This document shows, in pieces, positions 7,420 through 15,910 of a stretch of 16,873 nucleotides of DNA (position 1 is the first letter of the stretch; each line of letters starts with the position of its first letter). This DNA comes from Amoebophrya sp. AT5.2. Taxonomy: Eukaryota > Sar > Dinophyceae > Syndiniales > Amoebophryaceae. Location of the stretch: the NCBI GenBank assembly GCA_005223375.1, contig RXOD01004960.1:1-16873 (forward strand). The letters are read 5' to 3'. The notes under the pieces are model-generated. The model saw only the letters and a list, made by a program, of their open reading frames with translations. It did no database searches and was not told the DNA's origin. The position numbers and the translations under genes are program-made.

Positions 7420-10400
7420 ATGACTCCGCGGTCCGGATTCCAGCCGCAGCGCCGCCAGCTGGGGGGGCAGCAGCTTTTCATAGCCGCTGTCTTCCTCGTC
7501 CTCGCCGCCTCCGTCGTCCCGGCTCTGAAATTCATCGATCAGGACCCTTTGATTCCTTTTTCGGCGACTTCTCGCACTGCTGCGCGGATTCTTTCCGCAG
7601 GTGAAAATTCCCAGAGTAGTGCCGATGGAACTTTTACTCTCCCCGGCATCTCACTCACCGAGGTGCAGCAGAAGCAGCCGCAGCGCGACGGGTGTCCGGA
7701 GCTGTTGGCGAGTCTTGTCCCCCACGGTGCGCAAGTCTGGCTGGGGGCGCCCGGCTGGGGCGTCATTTGCAAGAGCGATCCGCTCACGGCGGCGAGCGCA
7801 TCGGAACATCAGGAAGAACCCCTGGAACAGCTGCAACTCCCGCTGCAGCTGTTCCAGGCGTTCTTCCTGAAGAAGGCTTGGGCGGATTTCTTGCGGCATG
7901 CGAGAGGACAGGGGGCAGGAGAAGAAGGAAGCGGGATTTCTGCTGAAGCAACTGTGGTGAACGACACGCAGCTACCCCTATCGCTACCGGCGTTGTTCGA
8001 AGGTGTCGATGTAGAAGAAGATGTTGTAGACGACGCGAGGATCCGTCGTGCGCTCGCGTTGCTGCTGCAGGCAAACGTGCGGGCGACCAATAGGAGCACT
8101 ACAGCACCCGAGATGAGCTCTGAGTATGACACGGATACGGTGTACGAGCGGCTGCGCGAGCTGTACACGCCGAACGCTGCGGGTCTGCAGTTCCCGCAGG
8201 GGTCTTTATCCTTCAACAGCAGCGAGGAGTTCGTGGCGCTGTTGGCGGCGGTAGAGGACGTCGCGGTGTTCGGCGGGCCGCCAGGAGCACACGACGAATC
8301 TGCCAACGAAGATCAGGAAGGAGCAAGAAGACCGCTTGCGTCATTGTTCCGGCCCGAACTGCGCCTGGCGGTGGGCCGGTGCGAAGGCGCGGGTGACGAG
8401 GTGGGCGATGCAGGAAGTAGCGCGGCAGCGTTGCCACCAGCAGTGCCAACAGCCGCTAGTGATAGTGTTGCAGCAACCTCCGCTAGCGCTACAGGTGGAA
8501 GTGCCACAGCAACGGGATCACGTGCAACTGCAGCCCCTGCTCCTTCGCTGCTCTCCTCGTCATCTTCTGTCAAAGATATCGCGGACATCACAGAGGACGA
8601 TGTAGCAGGTGCGGCCACCGAGGCAGCTGCACACGCGGAGAACTTAGCCTCCATGTCCTACCTGCCGCCACCGCCCTCGCCGATCATTCCCACGGCGGTG
8701 GAGCTTTTCTTCGACAACTTCAAGTCCGTGACCGATTTGCTGGGCAAGAAGTGGAAAGAGTCGGCAGCAGTACAACAACCAGCAGGTGAGTTGTTCCCTG
8801 GTGCAGCTTCTGCTCCTACTAATTCTTCCTGCAACCGTGTGCAGGCCGCGAGCGAACAAGCCTTCGCTTGGATGGATCGGACGCCAGGGGAGGAGCATTT
8901 CGGCCTCCTTGTGTTTCCGAAGCCTCTCCCAGCAAACACGGAAGAGCGGCGTGTGAGAGAGGCAGTGCTTAACAACACTCAAGCAGCAGCACAGAGCTTC
9001 TTCACCTTGTTGAACCGGCGGGACGCAGCCGCGCAGACCGACTGGACCACGACCGCCACTACTGATGGAGGAGCGGCCGACTCGGCCGCGTACCTCTGCC
9101 AGGTGTACAGTCACGTCGTGATTCCAGACGTCATGAGCTCGTCATCCAACACAGGACTGCCTGCTGCCGCCGTTCCTGCTCCTTCTTCCGCGCTGCTGCA
9201 ACAGGAGAGCAATCGCCATGGACATCGTCGATTTGGCGGAGCTGTGCCGGGCGAGGTGGCGCAAGAACAGGGTGCCGCCGTGGGCGCGCCGCCACCTGCT
9301 CCCGCACTGGCCACGCAGACGCACGTGGAGATGCCGGTCGGGGCGCCAATAATCGATCGGCTTTGGGTGCCGGATGCGCGAAGTGTCGGGGTGCCTTTTC
9401 TCGGTAGCGACGCTTCGGCGGTGACGGTGTTGGGCGTCTCGGATCTCCGAGTGCAACAGAGCAGCACGGTGAGTGTAGTAGCTTCGCCTTCGGACGGTCC
9501 TTCCGAAGGAGGAGCTTCAGCTCTTCCCGTCCTCGCGGTGGCGACCAACCCAGTGACCTTCATCACGACATCGACGACGACGTCTGGAGGAGGCCCCGAT
9601 GGTACAGTTGATCCCGACGTCGCCGAGCAGCAGTTCAGCACTGCCGGCTGTTCGCGCACCGACAACCAGAACAACACCGCGCAGCGTTGGTCGGCGGAGA
9701 TCCGCGACGGGGCGAAGCTCGTCACCAAGATATTGGTCCTGAACGACGCCAGTGCGCCCGAGGGGCTGGACACCGCGAAGCTGCTGCTCGACGGCGTGGA
9801 GTTCTTAGTGGAGGGTACTGGTAATGCGACCTCGTCCCCAGGAGAGGCACAGCAACTGGTGAAGACGTTTTCGGTGAACCGCGAGGTGCAGCGAATCGAG
9901 TTCGTGACAACGGCGATACCGAGCGAGAACTTTGTCGGGGGCGACTTGCAAGACGAATACCACCCGCTGGCCATCTGCGGCGTGAAAATCATGGTGAACT
10001 CGAACCAGGGGAAATCCGCCTACCTCCCCGGCGAGGTGTTTCAGGTGCTGGAAGCAAGGAGCTTCGAGCAGCAGGACGTGATGGAGGTGGGAAGTGCAGC
10101 TCCGGGAGAATCAATGGTGCAGGTGGAGGAGGCCGGGGAGCAGCAAGAACAAAGTGCCACTGCCACTCCCACAAGCGGAACTGCGGCGGCGGCGCTTCAA
10201 CACACCAGCAAAACGATGACCTTCGGCGTATTCCCGCCGACGGCCGCGGTGCCTTCACTTCTGTCTTCTGCGCTAGTGCCTGCCGGAAACGAGATCGCGG
10301 TCGCGGACGCGCTAAGCACCGCAGCAGCTACTAACTCCGCGTCCGCATCCGTTCTTTCCCTGTTGCAAGAAAAATATCACCAAGGTGCAACTTCTGACGC

Positions 10401-10662
10401 TTCACGCTCCTTGAGCTCTTCTGGGACGGCGGCGCGGCGCGCCGTAAACGAGAGTGACGCAGCGGCAGGTGCGGCGACTGCCGAGACGGCGTCGGATAAT
10501 GTTGAAAGCGAAATTGACCCGCCGGCAATGCAGACTTATCTCAGGACGGACCTCGGTTGGGTCCCGGTGTACTACGGCTACGGCGGCGTGCCATTGGTGC
10601 GCCGCATGACGGACGCAGAGGCCACAGACTACCTAGCAGCGCAAACCACGTCCACGGAAAGC
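7420..10662 (+). CDS. Large secreted/surface protein, exon 1, with possible discoidin/fucolectin-like domain
   Basis: The frame stays open about 49 codons upstream with no ATG, so I chose the ATG at 7420. It gives a signal peptide: Arg-Arg at residues 11-12, hydrophobic core about 19-36. The 1081 residues of this exon are rich in Ala/Ser/Thr, with at least eight N-x-S/T sequons, so secretion and glycosylation are likely. Residues about 725-860 resemble a galactose-binding (F5/8-type or fucolectin) fold: R-W-S-A-E-I, then strands with K-I-L-V-L-N-D and K-L-L-L-D-G-V-E-F, closing with L-A-I-C-G-V-K-I-M, like the L-x-x-C-E-V-x-V end of fucolectins. Low-complexity linkers surround it. The C-terminal part has a Tyr/Gly-rich V-Y-Y-G-Y-G-G-V motif. 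If unspliced, the frame ends at TGA 10669-10671. I favour splicing at 10662 to the next exon. Confidence 0.72.
7811..7868. repeat. 25-bp near-perfect inverted repeat inside the secreted-protein exon
   Basis: Arms 7811-7835 and 7844-7868 are reverse complements with one mismatch, separated by 8 bases. The hairpin sits in coding sequence and produces a quasi-palindromic Leu/Gln/Phe-rich peptide. It can fold in RNA as well as DNA. Confidence 0.9.
9480..9516. repeat. 15-bp imperfect inverted repeat in coding sequence
   Basis: Arms 9480-9494 and 9502-9516 pair with about three mismatches around a 7-base loop. The core CCTTCGGA/TCCGAAGG is perfect. Confidence 0.6.
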
Positions 10663-10746
10663 GTACTCTGATTCGATTATTCTCAAAATGTAGAAAGATG
10701 TAGATCCACATCCACTTCTGGGACCACGACCATGTTCCAACTACAG
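10663..10746 (+). other. Candidate 84-bp intron joining the two secreted-protein exons
   Basis: It starts GTACTCTGA and ends AACTACAG, in phase 0 on both sides, and the exons are in the same frame. It contains the in-frame TGA of exon 1. Its size matches the other short introns in the window (83-98 bp). A second AG, at 10778-10779, follows a near copy of the acceptor sequence (TTCCAGCTGCAG against TTCCAACTACAG) and is also phase 0, so two acceptors 33 bases apart are possible. Confidence 0.5.
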
Positions 10747-11838
10747 GAAACTTCGCGCCGGCCCATGTTCCAGCTGCAGGAGGGACCGGGACTCATCGGG
10801 GCTCTTGCTCGACGCAGCACCTCCTCGACGGCCGATTCTCAGGGCACAACTCCTTCTTACTCCGACGTGTTGTGCGAGCCCGTGATTTGTCCGAGCGAAG
10901 AGTACACCTGCGTGGACGGGTTTTGCGAGTACCGCCTGGAGACGCGACAGACGAAGCCGGTTTGCCGTCCCGACTTCTGTTCTGCCGCCTACCAGCAGGC
11001 CTCGCCGAGGGAGCGCGATAACATGCGGGCGGTGTGTGTGCAACGCCTCCGACCCTTAATCTCGTATTCGAGCCCCAACTCGTTCGGGGAGGGAACTAGT
11101 GGAACCGCACCCCTTCAGCCGCCGCGGAACCGCTACCCGGAGCAGTCGGTGAGGAGCAAGGAGGAGCTTTGCCGGATGGACGCTCGTTACCTTCTGCGGG
11201 ACGAGGGTGAGGGGGCGCTGAGTCCGCTGCTGGCCGGCGTCCCCTGTGTGCTGTACGCGAGTGACGCCCCGAGGTGGTACCGGGACGAGATCCGGTTGCT
11301 GGAGCCGGTATCTGCACTCGGAACGGCCGCGGCCACGACCACCAGCACCACCACGACGACTTCGCTCACGAACTTCCTGGGCCTGGACGTGGAACAATTG
11401 CAAAAGAAGGAAGGTCTGCGGGCTCCCGTCGTTGGCCTTTCGGGGGGCGGCGTGCCGCTGGTGGGCTTCCCAGGGGTCGCGCCGGGACGAGCAGGGATGT
11501 ACGACACGACGACGCAGTGGCGTGATCATAGCGCAGGATCGGCGCTCGTGCAGGAGCAGGTGGTGGGCAGGAGCAGCAGCGGGTCGGCAACATCCACCAC
11601 ATCATCGTCAAAATCTTCAGCACAGTCGCGGTCGTCGCGCATGTATTCCAAGACGCGATTACGACGTCATCGTCGGGGGCGGACGTCATTTTCATCTTCA
11701 AATCCGATGCTCATTCCAGTGAGCGCTGTGTCCGACGTGCCGGAGTGGGGGATTGGCATGCCAGAATTCGAGCACTTTGAAGAGTTCGACCCGGAAGAAT
11801 GTCCCCCCGTGCACGAAGACGAATTCGAGCACTTCTAG
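10747..11838 (+). CDS. Cys-rich extracellular-type protein; probable exon 2 of the secreted-protein gene
   Basis: No family recognised. The exon encodes about 363 residues to a TAG stop. If it is a separate gene, the ATG at 10732 would start it, but that gives no signal peptide, whereas the Cys pattern looks extracellular. The first third has eight Cys in about 90 residues (C-E-P-V-I-C-P...Y-T-C-V-D-G-F-C and C-R-P-D-F-C), which could form a small disulfide-bonded module. Thr/Ser-rich linkers and a basic Arg/Ser-rich segment follow. The end is acidic and repeats E-F-E-H-F twice. Being in the same frame as exon 1, with a short GT-AG interval between, favours one protein of about 1444 residues. 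Confidence 0.65.
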   Translation, partial: ETSRRPMFQLQEGPGLIGALARRSTSSTADSQGTTPSYSDVLCEPVICPSEEYTCVDGFCEYRLETRQTKPVCRPDFCSAAYQQASPRERDNMRAVCVQRLRPLISYSSPNSFGEGTSGTAPLQPPRNRYPEQSVRSKEELCRMDARYLLRDEGEGALSPLLAGVPCVLYASDAPRWYRDEIRLLEPVSALGTAAATTTSTTTTTSLTNFLGLDVEQLQKKEGLRAPVVGLSGGGVPLVGFPGVAPGRAGMYDTTTQWRDHSAGSALVQEQVVGRSSSGSATSTTSSSKSSAQSRSSRMYSKTRLRRHRRGRTSFSSSNPMLIPVSAVSDVPEWGIGMPEFEHFEEFDPEECPPVHEDEFEHF

Positions 11839-11872
11839 AATCTATCGTCGATAGTATGATAGATTAGAAAAC
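11831..11872. repeat. Hairpin immediately after the TAG stop
   Basis: AATCTATC (11839-11846) pairs with GATAGATT (11858-11865), and CTATCG-T-CGATAG forms a competing smaller hairpin inside. The pairing can extend into the stop-codon region. It may be a 3' UTR structure. No function is implied by sequence alone. Confidence 0.6.
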
Positions 11873-12492
11873 TGTAGCTAGATTTTGCGAGTGCGAGTCA
11901 ACAAGAACGTGAGGAATGGCGTAAGGAGTGCGATCATGAAAGCCTGTGCTTGTGGCTGCGTCTCCTGCGGGAAGGCCAGACAAAACGTGAATAATGATAA
12001 TCGGAATCGCAGATGTATGATGTTGCTTCCAAGAAAGAAAGCGGCTTTGATTTAAGTGAACAAGCCTCCACCTGAACGACTTGACGAGGAGTCAGCACGA
12101 GCAGAAGACGAGTTCGTATTGCTCCTTCGCGTCCCGTGGTTGCTGTTGCAGTGAAGAAGGTGAAGGAGCACGAGCAGGTGACTCCACCTCATCTATTAAC
12201 GGGGCCGTCTTGTAGTTTGTGATGCTCCAGCTCCTGCGTGCAGATTAAGATTATCATTATGGTCGCCACGCTGGGCGGGACCTATTTCCCGTCGCTACAT
12301 CAGCCCAGGAAAACACCGACACCGCGGGGCGGCCATCAACTGCCGCCACCGTGAAGCAGCCGAGCGTTACCCCGGCAGCCGCACGCGGCTCGTCGGCAAT
12401 CAAGCAGGAGCTACTTACGGCATAACCATAAGTTTAAGTACGGGACAAATCTTCAAATTTATCACCTATCTTCGAAAGGAATCAGAATCAAC
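11839..12492. other. Intergenic region
   Basis: Mostly AT-rich and non-coding. It holds the post-stop hairpin, a micro-ORF with clustered Cys (11936-12055), and a GC-rich patch at about 12260-12410 with no sustained codon bias. The last 70 bases are AT-rich and probably the leader of the next gene. Confidence 0.5.
11936..12055 (+). CDS. Micro-ORF, 39 residues with C-x-C-x-C-x2-C cluster
   Basis: ATG to TAA encodes a 39-residue peptide with C-A-C-G-C-V-S-C near its N terminus and a basic C-terminal end. The Cys spacing recalls small metal-binding peptides, but the length is within chance expectation and the second half lacks codon bias. It lies 98 bases after the secreted-protein stop and could be part of its 3' UTR. 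Confidence 0.12.
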   Translation: MKACACGCVSCGKARQNVNNDNRNRRCMMLLPRKKAALI

Positions 12493-12690
12493 ATGGGCGC
12501 CCCCTCCGTGGTTCGCACGCGTGGTGCCAACATCACCACCCTGGTCTGCTCCGCCTGCCGCCACAAGATGGACATCCGGCAGGGCATGACCAAGTTCTAC
12601 GAGAAGTTCTGTCCCAAGATCGCCACCCGGCTAGGGGTCCGGCGAGGGCTGGAGAACTCGAACTGGGGCTATGACGGGACCAGGTGGTAA
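12493..12690 (+). CDS. Short conserved-looking Cys-containing protein, probably a first exon
   Basis: I do not recognise the family. The 65-residue frame has very strong C/G third-position bias, the best of any short frame here, so it is almost certainly coding. It has a C-S-A-C pair (residues 19-22), a further Cys, and a basic helix-like K-F-Y-E-K-F-C-P-K-I-A-T-R-L-G-V segment, with aromatic N-W-G-Y-D-G-T-R-W at the end. The terminal TGG-TAA overlaps a perfect GTAAGT donor, so the apparent stop may lie in an intron. Another donor (GTGGTA) sits two codons earlier. I could not identify a convincing next exon. The ATG at 12493 is preceded by an AT-rich leader. Confidence 0.6.
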   Translation: MGAPSVVRTRGANITTLVCSACRHKMDIRQGMTKFYEKFCPKIATRLGVRRGLENSNWGYDGTRW

Positions 12691-13161
12691 GTGGGCAAGC
12701 AGGTGGCGGCGGGCCGCTTGTACCAGGAGAGCAGACGGCGGTAGAGCTACGGGGGGGCACTCGAGGGAGCAGGCCATGGCAAGTAGGTCAGTGGCTAGAA
12801 TGGTGATGGTGATGGAGCCTGACAAAAGGTCAAAAGAGGATGCCTAGAGTGGTGCTCTACTGTCAGCTGTAGGGTCTGACAACGCGGCAGGCGCGCCGAC
12901 TGCAGAAAGGCAACCCCGCGCTTGCTCCTAGTATTGCAGAAGCAGACCTCACTTGCCAGCTGGTCCTTTCATAGGGGCAGTCGCAAGCAAGTGGGGTTGT
13001 ACAGCACTTCCGCTACGCACCCGCCGAACGCGGCGGTGGGAAGATTAAGGGGCGGAAAAACCTATTTTCCTGGGCATCCCTGCGGGAGTGGCTGCCTTAT
13101 TGGGAGCTGGGTAGATAGTTGGTCTGGTATAATTATGGTGTGCGCAGTGGCGCGCCTGTGC

Positions 13162-13358
13162 TGTCTTGTATTTGGCCTCGACGTGTTAGTGTTTTGTTTT
13201 GTGTTTGGTCGCGGCATTCGAAAATGCTCCGACTACAGTTGCTGTGGAGGAAGTGTGATAAGCACTGCAAAGCGACAGGTGGCAGGAAGCGCTAAGATTG
13301 TTCTGAGTTGTCTGTCTCGTATTTGGTCGCGTGTTATTTTGTCTCGTATTGATCGCGA
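13162..13358 (+). repeat. Dispersed direct repeats of a TGTCTCGTATTTGGTCGCG-like word
   Basis: Related copies are at 13162-13190, about 13192-13215, 13313-13337 and 13341-13358. They share (T)GTCTYGTATTTGGYCGCG and part of GTGTTAT. Spacing is irregular, so this is not a simple tandem array. Confidence 0.6.
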
Positions 13359-13424
13359 CAGAAGCCAAAGAAGCAACGCACTAGAAATGCGGCCGAAAAT
13401 GGGTTTTTCACCCCTGTAAGGAGA

Positions 13425-13628
13425 ATGCTAAATAACGCAAAAGTGGAATGCGACAGTTGCGGAGCGGTCGCCCGGTGGGCGGTGTACGACGGCACTTCTA
13501 GCGGCCTTGCGTCCGCAGGGAGGGGCGCAGAAGGTTTCTACCACGGAGGCTGCTCCGCACACGGCGCCCGAGGAAGCAGGCCGCTAGATGCGAGGACCGA
13601 ATCGACAAACAGAAACGGATGGCAGTAG
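13425..13628 (+). CDS. Possible small ORF with Cys/His zinc-binding pattern
   Basis: A 67-residue frame from ATG to TAG with C-D-S-C near the N terminus and C-S-A-H about 36 residues later, a spacing that could bind one zinc. Codon bias is moderate. An 11-bp inverted repeat brackets the middle of it (13497-13588), which suggests the sequence may be element-derived rather than a conserved gene. Product unknown. Confidence 0.2.
   Translation: MLNNAKVECDSCGAVARWAVYDGTSSGLASAGRGAEGFYHGGCSAHGARGSRPLDARTESTNRNGWQ
13497..13588. repeat. 11-bp inverted repeat with TCTAGCGGCC core
   Basis: TCTAGCGGCCT at 13497-13507 pairs perfectly with AGGCCGCTAGA at 13578-13588. The same TCTAGCGGCC core starts a hairpin at 16802, so the two may be related. 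Confidence 0.6.
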
Positions 13629-14141
13629 TAGTGCGCCGATGTTGTTGACCCCTGGCCGCAGCAGCCGGAAATCAATAGCATTATCCCATTCCCAAGTATC
13701 TTCATGCGCATGCCTAAGTACTTTTGTGAAGTTGGACTAGATGATCATGATCGTAGAAGATACTGCCCGCGCGGCCGAGAGACGCCTTGGCTGCAAGAGA
13801 GAGGTACTGAGTTGGTGAAACTGCATCACGACCAGCACGCCCATAGCCACTTGTTCCATAACGTGTACGTGATGAACAAGGCCAGTTTTCTATAGAATAC
13901 GTTTGAGTGTCTAGTGATAAAAGTTAAGGCCTAGCGCTAGAAGAACAAGCAAGAGGTAAACGCATACCGTGCGAATAAACCAAGATTCGGGCTGCACTTA
14001 CAGCGGAACCAGACGCGTTCTGTTTCGCCTTCAATCATCGAAGACATCAACAGACACACCAACTAGCTTCACGTTCACTTCTTCTTGTTTCCGCGGCTGC
14101 AATAAATTCGACGGATCGGTCGACACGACTCGCGGAACTCG

Positions 14142-14149
14142 TATAAATA
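14142..14149 (+). promoter_or_regulatory. TATA-box-like element (TATAAATA) of the carrier gene
   Basis: TATAAATA lies 67 bases before the carrier ATG, which leaves room for a start site and a leader of about 40 bases. The surroundings are GC-richer. Support is position and motif only. Confidence 0.35.
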
Positions 14150-14215
14150 AATATTCCTTCGTTCGGAGGTGAAGGTCCAGCAACGCAGAACCAAGAAAAG
14201 AACCTCCAATTCAAG

Positions 14216-15870
14216 ATGTCTAGTGCTTCGTCTTCCAGCACCGCACCTCCCGTCGTGCGCAAGCGGGTAAATGCGAGTCTCGCCGCGTTGATTCAGGCGA
14301 CGGCGGGGGCTGGCGGCGGCGTCTGGTCTATGTTCATGCTGTTTCCCCTCGACACGCTAAAAACGCTAATACAAGCCGGGAAGACAAAGTCACCGAACAT
14401 GATAGCGGTAGCAGAAGATTAAGATAAAGATTAAGATTTTGCTTTTGGCCACAATCAATGCCTTGTTTACCTCGGCTGCGTGAAGCTCTCTTTCAATTAT
14501 TCATGATCGATCGATCGATCGATGTTGATGCTTTTGATGCAGTGGCATTTGCAGGTCGGCAGACGAGAGCTAGAGGACGTTGGTCTTTCATTTTGACCGA
14601 GCGACCGCGTGCACGTTCGTTCTTCGATTCCCTGCTCTTCGCTCCACCCACTACAGGCTCTCCGCGAGGTGCTTCAGTCTGCGGATGGCGTGATAACTCT
14701 GTACCGCGGGTTGGGCGCGAAGGCCTTGGAGACGGCGTCGAAGAATTTTTTGTACTTTTACGCCTATGAGGTTCTCGTCAAATTTGTGCAGGCTCGCAAC
14801 ATGGAGATGACCACGCTCGTGAATCTCGTCGTCGGCTACTGGGCAGGAATCGCAAATATGCTGTGTACTGTTTTTGTATAGTTCTTCACTCCCCGACTTT
14901 TGAGGCCTGAAGTTTGACGATATTGCTTGATCCTGCAGTTTGGGTTTGCGAGGAGGCGGCACGTAGCTACGTGTCGTGCCGACGCCCAGCTTATTCTGGG
15001 TCCGGCGGACCCACCGTGTTGATTTGATCGTATCAACAGCTTCTAAGGAATTGCGTGCCGTCTCCTTCAGGTATAATGCCATTGGAGGTGATATCAACGC
15101 GGCTGCAGGTGAAGAAGGGCAGCTTCCGACAAGCAGTGGAAGAGATCGTACCTCTGCGTGTTGCTCTTGCTGTTAAGGTTGCAACACTATGAATTGAGAT
15201 AATCCATAATCTTGACCTTCATGCATTCAGGTTGCTGAGGACGGTGTTTCCGGGCTGTACGCGGGTCTGAAATTCAACATACTGCTGTGTCTGAATCCCG
15301 CGATCGTGAACACGGTGTTCGATATTCTGAAGGGCAAGATCCTCGACACTGCCTCCCGGACAAACAAGTACCTCACGCCGATCGAAGCCTTTGTCCTCGG
15401 TGCGTTTAGCAAGTGCGTCGCGACGGTACTCACCTACCCGCTGGTGCGCATAAAAACGCTGCTGCAGACGGGCGGGGGCGGGGAAGAAGCCTCCAAGGGT
15501 AATAAGCCGGGTGCTGAAGGAGCAGAAGCAGGTGGAGGAGGCTCTAGCAAGGTTGCTGCGGCCGCCGAGCGGAGCGGGGGCGGGAGGAGCCCGAGCCCAA
15601 CAAGTGGAAAGTCCGCGGCCGCTGTTGAAAAGCCCAGGTCAATCTTCTCACCAGGGGAGGAGGGATTCTTCGCCTTCTACTTCCGAGGGCTAGGACCGAG
15701 TCTGGTACCCTTGTTCCTCCTTTCTCTTTGACTTTGATCATGTGACAAGGGACAGCTGTCCTTCTTGTGCTTCATTTTGTTTTTTTTTTGTTTTTCGGTG
15801 CAGACAAGCCGCCTGCGCCTTCATTCTTTTTCTAAAAAAAAAACGCATGGAAACAAGTTTATTTTCATGA
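14216..15870 (+). CDS. SLC25A17: SLC25-family carrier, peroxisomal PMP34/SLC25A17-like, five exons
   Basis: Proposed exons: 14216-14407, 14657-14864, 15071-15147, 15231-15712, 15804-15870. All introns are GT-AG with consistent phases, giving 341 residues ending in TGA. Three carrier repeats are visible. Signature 1 is F-P-L-D-T-L-K at residues 43-49. Signature 2 is M-P-L-E-V-I-S-T-R-L-Q from 136, like the degenerate P-L-W-V-V-N-T-R of PMP34. Signature 3 is Y-P-L-V-R-I-K near 228-234. N-F-L-Y-F-Y-A-Y-E and L-C-L-N-P-A-I-V-N-T-V-F are typical of the peroxisomal subgroup, which exchanges ATP, CoA, FAD or NAD-type cofactors across the peroxisomal membrane. A Gly/Ser/Ala-rich insertion of about 60 residues follows signature 3. 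The last exon supplies a shortened sixth helix and a Lys-rich end, and is the least certain part. Subgroup and substrate are inferred from family resemblance. Confidence 0.82.
14505..14523 (+). repeat. GATC microsatellite in carrier intron 1
   Basis: Four GATC units plus GAT in a row, inside the 249-bp first intron (14408-14656). Confidence 0.85.
14955..15038. repeat. Cluster of hairpins in carrier intron 2
   Basis: Within the 206-bp intron 14865-15070 lie a perfect palindrome CACGTAGCTACGTG (14960-14973), CCCAG/CTGGG (14985-15000), TGGGTCC/GGACCCA (14997-15013) and TGTTGAT/ATCAACA (15017-15038). The second and third overlap and would be alternatives. Confidence 0.75.
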
Positions 15871-15910
15871 CCAGATAAAGACCGTTCTGCATCTGGATGA
15901 TGCCCCCCAG

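Larger units (their letters stand above)
12691..14215. other. Long, mostly non-coding region with dispersed short repeats
   Basis: Its left part may be an intron of the gene at 12493. A frame at 12922-13419 is open from a TTG but has poor codon bias and runs through repeats, so I do not call it. The region also holds a repeated word at 13162-13358, a possible small Cys-containing ORF (13425-13628), an inverted repeat around that ORF, and a TATA-like element before the carrier gene. Confidence 0.45.

Noticed and set aside
9111..9992. 293-codon minus-strand ORF opposite the secreted-protein exon.
   Set aside because: The plus strand has a signal peptide, sequons and a domain-like block; the minus ORF is low-complexity and in antisense register.
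12922..13419. 165-codon plus-strand ORF from a TTG.
   Set aside because: No ATG start, poor codon bias and it runs through direct repeats; linking it to the 12493 exon needs a weak donor.
13704..13895. 63-codon His-rich ORF.
   Set aside because: Short, AT-mixed codons, no domain or splice support.
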